Positions 7,773 to 14,326 of a stretch of 18,318 nt of DNA are shown piece after piece (within the stretch, counting starts at the first letter, position 1; every line of letters starts with the position of its first letter). Source of the DNA: JBJHAX01 sp050480705 (GTDB lineage: Bacteria; Actinomycetota; Nitriliruptoria; Nitriliruptorales; Nitriliruptoraceae); contig JBJHAX010000042.1 in the NCBI GenBank assembly GCA_050480705.1, positions 1 to 18,318 on the forward strand. Reading direction: 5' to 3'. Under the pieces are notes generated by a model that was not told where the DNA came from, did not search any database, and saw nothing but the letters and a program-made list of their open reading frames with translations. The position numbers and the translations under genes are program-made.

Positions 7773-7799
7773 GGGTCAGGTCAGCGTTTTCAGCTCGGC

Positions 7800-9386
7800 T
7801 CAGCGATCGATGTATGCCTCGTGCAGGAAGAGCGTCTGCGTGAAGAAGTCGTAGCCCTTGACACGCGGGTTGACGGCCATCACCGTAGGTCGGTGCCAGA
7901 GGAAGAAGTTCAGCGCGTACTCGTGGAAGAGCCCCTGGCCCTCCAACCAATGCGCGCGGCGCTGGTCGATGTCGGCAGTCGAGCGGACCGCGCCGATGAT
8001 CTCGCGGAGCTGATCAGCCACGGCCTGGAGTTCGGGATCTTCACTGAAGCGGATCTGCGTGTTGGTCCAGAAGTCGTCAGGGTGTACCCAGCCACCCAGG
8101 TACGTCCCCCACGTCGTGCCGCCCTGCGACGTCTTCGAGATCTCGAAGTCGCCCTCCCGCCAACGCGCACCGTAGGTGCCACCCTCGGCAAGGTCGAACA
8201 GGGTGTCGATTCCAACCTGACGCAGTTGCTCTTGGATGATCTCGGCCAGCGACGCGAACACCGGAGGGTTGAGGAAGTGCAGTCGAAGCACCTCGCCGTC
8301 CCGGTACCGACGGCCATCGTCGGCCAAGATCCAGCCGGCCTCGTCGAGGATCTGGCCTGCGAGCTCCGGATCGTACTCGACACCCGGAACGTCATCGCTG
8401 TAGAGCGCAGTTCCAGCAGGGAGACCCGCAAGGCTCAACTCCGCGAAGCCGTACAACACCGAGTCGATGATCTCCTGCCGGTTGACGGCGTGACGAATCG
8501 CGCGACGTACTGCGAGCTCGGAGGTGAGCCCACGCGCCGTGTTCATGGTCAGCATGTTGACGTGTGGCCACACCGAGGAGACGATGTCGAGGCCACGACG
8601 CTCGAGCAGGTCGACGTCGTCGAGATTGACCCACTGGGACATGTCGACGCCGCCGGCAAGGAGTTCGACCGTGTGAACCGTGAGCTCGGGCAGGAAGCGG
8701 AACACGACCCGCTCGATGTTCGGTGCACCACGCCAGTACGCCTCGTTCCTGACGAGCGTGAGCGAGTCATCAGCGATGAAGGACTCGAACTTGAACGGGC
8801 CCGTACCGGCGTAGCGCTCGGTCATGGTTGCCGCACTTCGGTTCGGGATGTCGTTCGGACTGATCGGCCGAACCTGCCAATGGGCGAGGACGTCGAAGAG
8901 GAAGTTGACGTCGAGCTCCTGCAGGCGGATCTGCACCGTGTACGTGTCGAGTACCTCGATGGCGTCGATGTACTGGTTGAAGCGCTCATGCATCATCGTG
9001 TCGGGATCACCGATCGAGCGCTGGAAGTTGGCTCGCACGGCCTCAGCATCGAACCGCGCACCGTCGTGAAAGGTCACGTCGTCGCGCAAGTGCAACGTGT
9101 ACACCATGCCGTCGTCGCTGACGTCCCAGGCATGGGCGAGCCAAGGGGTCGGGATGCCCTCGGCGTCGAGCCGGATCAGCGGGTCCGTCATGTGATGTGC
9201 GGCACCGAATGCGACCCACCCGGAGATGTACGCGAGGTCGAGGTTGTTGGTCGCCTCGCTCCATGCGATGGTCACGGTACCGCCCTGTGGTACGGCATCT
9301 CCTTGCGCCGCCACTGGGCCGATCGACATGAGGGACAGTGTCGCCAGGCAGGTGATGAAGGTTCGCGTTGGGTTGGTTCGCATCAT
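7800..9386 (-). CDS. ABC transporter substrate-binding protein, SBP_bac_5 family (orphan copy)
   Basis: A 528-residue exported binding protein of the oligopeptide/nickel/oligosaccharide type (DppA/OppA-like). A signal peptide occupies about residues 1-27, with cleavage near VAA-QG. The mature protein begins with GGTVTIAWSEATNNLD, then the family block FGAAHHMTDPLIRLDAEG, VYTLHLRDDVTFHDGARFDA and YAGTGPFKFESF, the core SBP_bac_5 signature. GGAGGAA sits about 10 bases before the first of two tandem ATGs. It is very similar along its whole length to the 528-residue protein at 14327-15913, a clear duplication. In that locus intact permease genes lie upstream; here only a permease relic remains, so this protein must work with permeases from elsewhere or is on its way out. 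Homologues in polysaccharide-rich niches bind oligosaccharides as well as peptides, so the ligand is open. Confidence 0.92.
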   Translation of the reverse strand: MMRTNPTRTFITCLATLSLMSIGPVAAQGDAVPQGGTVTIAWSEATNNLDLAYISGWVAFGAAHHMTDPLIRLDAEGIPTPWLAHAWDVSDDGMVYTLHLRDDVTFHDGARFDAEAVRANFQRSIGDPDTMMHERFNQYIDAIEVLDTYTVQIRLQELDVNFLFDVLAHWQVRPISPNDIPNRSAATMTERYAGTGPFKFESFIADDSLTLVRNEAYWRGAPNIERVVFRFLPELTVHTVELLAGGVDMSQWVNLDDVDLLERRGLDIVSSVWPHVNMLTMNTARGLTSELAVRRAIRHAVNRQEIIDSVLYGFAELSLAGLPAGTALYSDDVPGVEYDPELAGQILDEAGWILADDGRRYRDGEVLRLHFLNPPVFASLAEIIQEQLRQVGIDTLFDLAEGGTYGARWREGDFEISKTSQGGTTWGTYLGGWVHPDDFWTNTQIRFSEDPELQAVADQLREIIGAVRSTADIDQRRAHWLEGQGLFHEYALNFFLWHRPTVMAVNPRVKGYDFFTQTLFLHEAYIDR

Positions 9387-9511
9387 GAAATCGGTTCCTC
9401 CGAGTCGCAGCTGAAGTGCGTACGACGCAGCACGGCACGAACTCGTGCACGCACCTCACGCGGCTTGCGATCGCTGTACGGCGGGCACAGCACCGTCTCG
9501 ACTCGCTCACG

Positions 9512-9690
9512 TCAGGTCATGCGCCGCACCTCCCTCGTGTGGAGGGAGCGAGGAAGACAGCGCTGCTCCGACGAGAGGCTCGCCACAAGGTGTCGAAGGG
9601 AACGTGGTGCGTGGCAGAAGGCCTTCGCGAGCCACACGAGGAGCGAGACGCCGGAACCGTGCACGAACGACAGCCTGGAGGGCGCCCAGC
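9512..9690 (-). pseudogene. Relic of a DppC-like ABC permease C-terminus
   Basis: The minus-strand frame ending in a TGA at 9512-9514 finishes with EVRRMT, the same last six residues as the intact permease at 16016-16915. Upstream in the same frame are RLSFVHGSGVS, LLVW, LAKAFCHAPRSLRHL. These align in order with GLGFLGIGVPPP, PEWG and AIFRAPYLSYF of the intact copy. Between them the match moves to another frame (VGAALSSSLPP against VGDALRDAFDP), so the piece is frameshifted and shortened. It lies 125 bases before the binding-protein ATG; the intact permease lies 102 bases before its own. I infer that the locus lost the rest of its permease genes. The left boundary is clear, the right one is approximate. 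Confidence 0.55.
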
Positions 9691-9846
9691 CCACGGCCGT
9701 CGCCGTCGGATGTCGCGACGCGCCATCGACGACGGACGCTCGGCGCAGGCCGCAGATCGACGGCTCGTGATCGGGCAACGAACGTGCGCAACCTAGACAC
9801 CCCCGTATCGGGTCGACGTGCTCTCGCATCGATATCCTGGACGTGA
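9691..9846. other. Intergenic, possible decayed permease remnant
   Basis: Between the recognisable permease relic and the operator/promoter no further permease motif can be read in any minus-strand frame. It may be scrambled remnant or leader. Confidence 0.35.
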
Positions 9847-9881
9847 AGTATAACCTTATACTCCCTCCATCTGGTTGTCAA
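9847..9881 (-). promoter_or_regulatory. Minus-strand promoter with inverted-repeat operator
   Basis: A perfect 7-bp inverted repeat with a 2-base spacer, AGTATAACCTTATACT, lies at 9847-9862 in otherwise GC-rich DNA. Reading the minus strand, a consensus TTGACA (9881 down to 9876) is followed 15 bases later by TATAAG (9860-9855) inside the repeat. A regulator bound there would block the -10 region. The GTATA...TATAC form resembles sites of GntR-family repressors, but no such gene is in the window. It probably drove the original ABC operon, of which the binding-protein gene survives 460 bases downstream. Confidence 0.6.
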
Positions 9882-10360
9882 GGCGCCGCCTCCGACGTCG
9901 TGTTCGCCTTGTGCGACAGCGAACCTCATCACGTACGACGTCGGACGGTCGCTGCTCCGTACGCTGCGAAGGGTCAAGCTCGAAAGACGCGCACGAAGCG
10001 CGTTGGTCGCACGATAGGCGGGTGCCCGCCGGTCCAATGCGACGTATAACGTTTCACAGCCGTACGTTGCGATCACCAACCTGTGCGAGAGGTTGCCACG
10101 AAAGCGATCCGGTGGTGCCGCTGGAAGTGGTGAGCCGGAGGTCACCGGTGTGCAGGCGTCACGACCGCGCAAGAGCCGATCACGACCCGCCGCCTTGGGT
10201 CACCCGGAACGCGGCGGCCGCGGTCGACACGGGTCGAGTTCAGCCAGGACGCGAGTCTGGCTCATCGTCGCAGGCCCAACGAGTCGCCGGGGGGTGACTG
10301 TCCGCGGGACGCACCTACCGTGCCTCGCCACCGTCGGACTCCAGACCTCTGGCGCGCTCG
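9882..10360. other. Intergenic stretch with no supported gene
   Basis: About 480 bases upstream of the minus-strand promoter and beyond the last sulfatase stop. I see no domain in any frame. A weak hairpin (ACGCGC-ACGAA-GCGCGT, 9987-10003) and an ACGTATAACGT near-palindrome at 10042-10052 are present. The latter shares the TATAAC core of the operator at 9847 and could be a second, weaker site. Confidence 0.4.
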
Positions 10361-11848
10361 TCAGCGCGCTGCGCGCTCGCCTCGCCGCTCCGCGTCGAGC
10401 AACGCGCCGAGGTCGCGCACGAGATCGGGGCGCTCGCCGTAGCGGTTGGTGGTCTCGCCGGGGTCGGTCGCGAGGTCGTAGAGCTGACCCGGCGCTCCGG
10501 GCACGGGTGGTCCGCCCGCCGGTGGAGGCCATCCTCCGGAGCCCTCGGTGCCCTCGATGAGCTTCCACGGGCCGGCGCGGAGACCGAACACGCCGGCCTC
10601 GGAGTGCAGGACGAGGTGGTCGCGCTCGGGACTCGCCGGGGCGTCGGGGCTCAACGCCGACGCGAAGGCGACGCCGTCCGGAGCGGCGCCGTTCGGTAGG
10701 GGCACACCGGCCAGCGCGGCGATCGTCGGGAGGAGGTCGACGAGCGACACGAGCCGGTCATCGACGATCCCAGCGCCGCGCAGCTCGGGTGACCGTACGA
10801 CGAGCGGAACGCGGTGGCCCCCCTCCCATGCGTGCCCCTTCGAGCCGCGCCAACCGCCGGACGGGTCGTGGCCGTAGGTGCGGTACACCTCCTCGCCGGC
10901 GTCGTCGAGCATGACGGACCCATCGGCGGACAGCACGCGGTCGCCCGGGAGGGCGCCGTGGTCGCTGGTCACGATGACGAGCGTGCGGTCGGCGACGCCG
11001 CCACGCTCGAGCGCGTCGAGCACGCGTCCGACCATCCAGTCGTACAGCCAGGTGAGGTCGCCGCGCGGCCCGGCTTCGCTGCGGCCGCGGGCGAACGGTG
11101 GGACCAGGGGCGTGGTACACGGTTCGTGGGGCGCCGAGGCGGCGAGGTAGAGGAAGAACGGGCTTGGGCCGGCGGCCTGCTCCTCGATCCACGAGACGGC
11201 TCTCTCCGCGAAGGCGACGTCGACGTCGCGGTGTGACCAGCCAGGCGCCCGCATCCCTTCGCGGCTCGTGTACACGGGATCGTCGTCGAACTCCTGCGGC
11301 GGCACGGGGAAGCGGTCGTCCTCGATGAAGGCGTAGGGCGCGTGACAGGTGGGACACCCGGCCGTACCGAAGAAGTGGTCGAAACCGACGGCGAGTGGGC
11401 CGCCCTCCAGCCGTGCGTCGAAGTCGATCGCCGCCTCGAAGGCGCGGTCGGTGTACGGCGCGCGAGCGAAGTCCAGGTCGAACCCGGGGCGCGCTCGGAA
11501 CTCCATCCCCAGGTGCCACTTGCCGACGCAGGCCGTGGCGTAGCCGGCGTCGCGCAACAGCGAGGCGAGCGTCGGGCGATCGGGCTCGATCAAGGGCGGT
11601 GCGTAGCCGCTGATGACGCCCCGCTGGAGATGTGTCCGCCAGGCGTAGCGGCCGGTCAGGAGCGCGTAGCGCGACGGTGTACAGACGGCGGCCGCCGCGT
11701 GAGCATCGCCGAACCGCACGCCCTGGGCCGCGAGCGCGTCGATGTTCGGCGTCGGGACCTTCGAGGCGGGATGGTAGCAGCCGACGTCGCCGACGCCGAT
11801 GTCGTCGGCGACGATCACGACGACGTTCATGCGCGTCGGGTCGGTCAT
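10361..11848 (-). CDS. Cys-type sulfatase (family S1), arylsulfatase-like
   Basis: A 495-residue type I sulfatase hydrolysing a sulfate ester, most likely on a carbohydrate. The formylglycine motif C-T-P-S-R is at 56-60, followed by YALLTGRYAWRT. The metal-binding Asp pair is Asp15-Asp16 (VADD), with Lys110 and His112 in VGKWHLG, His241 in APHEP, Asp296-His297 in TSDHGA and Lys337 in GSKGHAWEGGHR. All expected active-site residues are present. Activity needs Cys56 converted to formylglycine by an FGE or an anaerobic maturase, not encoded here. No signal peptide is visible: the chain starts MTDPTRMNVVVIVADD, directly at the first beta-strand, so the enzyme should be cytoplasmic. ATG at 11848 is preferred to ATG at 11830 because GAGGCGG precedes it. 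It begins 13 bases after the other sulfatase stops and is the last gene of the unit. Glycan substrate is unknown. Confidence 0.93.
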   Translation of the reverse strand: MTDPTRMNVVVIVADDIGVGDVGCYHPASKVPTPNIDALAAQGVRFGDAHAAAAVCTPSRYALLTGRYAWRTHLQRGVISGYAPPLIEPDRPTLASLLRDAGYATACVGKWHLGMEFRARPGFDLDFARAPYTDRAFEAAIDFDARLEGGPLAVGFDHFFGTAGCPTCHAPYAFIEDDRFPVPPQEFDDDPVYTSREGMRAPGWSHRDVDVAFAERAVSWIEEQAAGPSPFFLYLAASAPHEPCTTPLVPPFARGRSEAGPRGDLTWLYDWMVGRVLDALERGGVADRTLVIVTSDHGALPGDRVLSADGSVMLDDAGEEVYRTYGHDPSGGWRGSKGHAWEGGHRVPLVVRSPELRGAGIVDDRLVSLVDLLPTIAALAGVPLPNGAAPDGVAFASALSPDAPASPERDHLVLHSEAGVFGLRAGPWKLIEGTEGSGGWPPPAGGPPVPGAPGQLYDLATDPGETTNRYGERPDLVRDLGALLDAERRGERAAR

Positions 11849-11861
11849 CGGACGCACCGCC

Positions 11862-13229
11862 TCACGCCGCCGGCCGCGCGCGCACCACGTACTCGGGTAG
11901 TGCCCCCTCGTGCTCGAGCAGACTCGCCTCGAGCCGCCGTTGCAGGTCGGCGCGCACCGACGCAGCCGCTGGATCGCCGAAGCGGTTGCTGAGCTCGAAC
12001 GGGTCCTCGTCGTGGTCGAACAGCAGGCAGAAGGGTGCGTCGCGACCGACCGTGTACGTGTAGCGATCGGTGCGGAGACCGCGGTACGGGTGGTCGCCGA
12101 AGGCGAAGCGCGGGGTGTCCCACTGCAGCAAGACGTCGTCGCGCAGCGGTGGCGCCGTCGGATGGCGCAAGACGTCGGCATGGTCGACGCCGGCCGCCAC
12201 GTCGATCGTCGCCACGCCGCTCAAAGCGGCTGTGGTCGGATAGACGTCGACGCCACACATCGGGCCGCCGTACACGGTGCCGGCCGGTAGCACGCCCGGC
12301 CAACGCCAGACCATCGGGATGTCGATGGACTCGGCGTACGGCACGTGCTTGTGGCGGAGGCCGTGGCTGCCTCCCATCTCGCCGTGGTCGGACAGGAACA
12401 CGACGAGCGTCGAGCCGGTGAGCCCGCTCTGGTCCAGGAAGTCGAGGACCCGGCCAACGTTGTCGTCGAGGTGGCGGATCATACGGTAGTACCCGGCGAG
12501 CTGGACGCGCGCGGCTGCCTCGGCGTCGGCGGGGACGTTGGGGCGCAGGAGAAGTGCTTCGGGATCGACGAGGTCCTCGTAGGCATCGGGGACGGGGTAC
12601 CCCGGCGACCGCGGGGTGCCGCCGACGCCCGGGTGCGGTGCCTCGTACGCGAGGACGTGGAACCACGGTGTGCCCGCCGGCTGGCGCGCGAGCATCTCCA
12701 GGGTCCGGTCGGTCAGCGCGTCGGTCTGGTGGCCCTCGAGCTGCTCCGGCTTCACCTCCTCACCGGTGGCGACGAAGTTCCGCCAGTAGTTGTTCGACAC
12801 GTTGAAGCCGCACCACTCCTGGAACCCGCCACGGAAGTCCGGGTGGACCCAGTAGCTCTGCCCGATCCACCCTTCGGGCGTCACGAACGACGCCCCGGTC
12901 TCGGGCGCCAGGTGCCACTTCCCGACGTACGAGGTCCGGTACCCGGCTGCTGCGAACGCGTGGGCGGCGGTCGGGGTGCCGGGCGGGAGGTAGTCGCCGT
13001 GTCGGACGGTGCCGTTGCGGGGTGAGAGGTTTCCCGTCATGAGGCTCGCGCGGAACGGGACGCACACTGGGTACTGGCTGACCGCTCCGGTACAGGCGAC
13101 GCCCTCGGCGACCAGACGGTCGATGTGGGGGGTGGGCACGTTGACGTCGCCGCTCGACGACAGCGCCTGGTAGCGCAGCTGGTCGGCGACGATCCACAAG
13201 ACGTTGGGGCGGGGTGCAGCCTCGCTCAT
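11862..13229 (-). CDS. Cys-type sulfatase (family S1), second copy
   Basis: A 455-residue sulfatase, clearly of a different subfamily from its neighbour. It starts PNVLWIVADQLRYQAL, with Asp16-Gln17 in place of the more usual Asp-Asp (the DQ variant is common in several S1 subfamilies). The maturation motif is C-V-P-F-R at 56-60, with Phe where Ser or Ala is commonest. Lys104 and His106 lie in VGKWHLA, His199 in APHP, Asp281-His282 in LSDHGEMGGSHG and Lys294 in RHKHVPYAES. These fit an intact catalytic site. The N terminus has no signal peptide, so a cytoplasmic location is inferred. The ATG overlaps the upstream peptidase stop as ATGA, so translation is coupled. Two sulfatases of different subfamilies suggest a substrate sulfated at two positions or linkages. 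Confidence 0.92.
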   Translation of the reverse strand: MSEAAPRPNVLWIVADQLRYQALSSSGDVNVPTPHIDRLVAEGVACTGAVSQYPVCVPFRASLMTGNLSPRNGTVRHGDYLPPGTPTAAHAFAAAGYRTSYVGKWHLAPETGASFVTPEGWIGQSYWVHPDFRGGFQEWCGFNVSNNYWRNFVATGEEVKPEQLEGHQTDALTDRTLEMLARQPAGTPWFHVLAYEAPHPGVGGTPRSPGYPVPDAYEDLVDPEALLLRPNVPADAEAAARVQLAGYYRMIRHLDDNVGRVLDFLDQSGLTGSTLVVFLSDHGEMGGSHGLRHKHVPYAESIDIPMVWRWPGVLPAGTVYGGPMCGVDVYPTTAALSGVATIDVAAGVDHADVLRHPTAPPLRDDVLLQWDTPRFAFGDHPYRGLRTDRYTYTVGRDAPFCLLFDHDEDPFELSNRFGDPAAASVRADLQRRLEASLLEHEGALPEYVVRARPAA

Positions 13230-14197
13230 CGCCAGTCCGCGGGCAACAGACCGGCCGCCTCGCCCGCGAACGCCACGAGCAGCGCGATCGTGGCCTCGAC
13301 GTCGGCGCGATGGGCCAGTTGCACGGTCGAGTGCATGTAGCGGGTCGGTGCTCCGATCGTCGTCGCCCACGCGCCGAGGCCGTGGCGTTGGATCTCGGAG
13401 GCGTCGGTGCCGCCGCCGAGGTTGCGTTGGAACGGGATGCCGTGGCGTTCGCACGTGTCGATGAGGCCGCGCACGAGCTGCGGTGTCCCGATCGTCCGGT
13501 TGTCCATCAGGTAGATGCCGGTGCCGGAACCGAGCGCGCACTGGCGCTGTTCAGGGCGCGCGTACGGCGTGTCGGACGGCAACGCTCCGTCGATCGCCAC
13601 GGCGATGTCGGCCTGGACGGCATGCGCGGCGGTCGGCATGCCGCGAACGCCGACCTCCTCTTGCACGGTCGCGACCGCGTAGACGTCGACGTCGACGTCG
13701 TCGAGCGTCGCCGCGAAGGTGACGACGTCGCCGACCTCGACGCGGCCGCGGACGTCGGCGGCGCTGCGGCCGAGGTCGATGTAGAGCTCGTCGATCGGGA
13801 ACACGCGGGACCGGTCTTCCGGCGTGCCGAGCCAACCCGATTGCGCGGCGATCACGCCCGCGAGCGCTCGTCGGTCACCGGATGAAGCGTGGACCGTCAC
13901 GCGCTGGCTCGGTAGCGTCCGCGCGTCCAGACCGCCGACGGCCCGGAAGCGCACGAACCCGGCATCGTCGACGTGGCTGACCATCATGCCGATCTCGTCG
14001 AGGTGGGCGGCGTAGACGAGCCTACGCGGCGCCGAGATGCCGGCCCGAGCGCGCTTGAGGGCAATGACGTTGCCCATCCGGTCACGCCAGATCTCGTCGA
14101 CGTAGGGCTCCAGGAGCTGGGTGACGACATCTCGAACGGCGTCCTCGAAGCCGGACACGCCAGGGGCATCGCAGATCGCGCGCATGCGTTCGTTCAC
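13226..14197 (-). CDS. M42-family metallopeptidase-like protein with internal gap
   Basis: Related to the M42 co-catalytic aminopeptidases (PepA, FrvX/YsdC, TET, formerly 'cellulase M'), which form cytosolic dodecamers trimming peptides. Visible motifs: AHLDEIG with His65 and Asp67, QEEVGVRG with Glu180 (base) and Glu181, AIDGALPSDTP with Asp203, GGGTDASEIQ at 261-270 and YMHSTVQL with His289. The family normally carries a DDR-G motif, whose Asp bridges both metals, about 30 residues before QEEVG. Here TFAATLDD (160-167) runs after about 11 residues into VQEE, and no DDRxG is seen. At 323 residues it is also shorter than the usual 340-360. An in-frame deletion is likely and would impair activity. 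The GTG at 14197 has GAGGAG 7 bases upstream; ATG at 14185 is too far from it. It follows the binding-protein gene after a hairpin, and its stop overlaps the first sulfatase start. Confidence 0.85.
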   Translation of the reverse strand: MNERMRAICDAPGVSGFEDAVRDVVTQLLEPYVDEIWRDRMGNVIALKRARAGISAPRRLVYAAHLDEIGMMVSHVDDAGFVRFRAVGGLDARTLPSQRVTVHASSGDRRALAGVIAAQSGWLGTPEDRSRVFPIDELYIDLGRSAADVRGRVEVGDVVTFAATLDDVDVDVYAVATVQEEVGVRGMPTAAHAVQADIAVAIDGALPSDTPYARPEQRQCALGSGTGIYLMDNRTIGTPQLVRGLIDTCERHGIPFQRNLGGGTDASEIQRHGLGAWATTIGAPTRYMHSTVQLAHRADVEATIALLVAFAGEAAGLLPADWR

Positions 14198-14275
14198 GTC
14201 GGGGCTCCTCGCCAGGGATCGGTGCGGTCGAGTCGGAGGACGGACGGTACGGTTGCAAGATAGCCGAGCGGGGGC

Positions 14276-14317
14276 GGAGCGTTGCGAGGACGACGATCGC
14301 CGTCCTCGCAACGCTCC
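14276..14317 (-). terminator. Perfect 17-bp hairpin between SBP and peptidase genes
   Basis: GGAGCGTTGCGAGGACG and its exact complement enclose an 8-base loop. The hairpin begins 9 bases after the binding-protein stop (minus strand) and ends about 80 bases before the peptidase GTG. No U-tract follows, so it is more likely a partial terminator or mRNA-stabilising element than a full stop. Such an element after the binding-protein gene commonly gives it a higher level than its operon neighbours. Confidence 0.75.
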
Positions 14318-14326
14318 GTATACGGA

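Noticed and set aside
7470..9770. A 766-codon plus-strand open frame
   Set aside because: It lies antisense to the binding-protein gene, which has a signal peptide and full family motifs. The plus-strand translation is Arg/Val/Asp-rich with no domain; a mirror frame of a high-GC gene.
9987..10003. Hairpin ACGCGC-ACGAA-GCGCGT as a terminator
   Set aside because: A 6-bp stem of this composition is expected often by chance in high-GC DNA and no gene end is close by.
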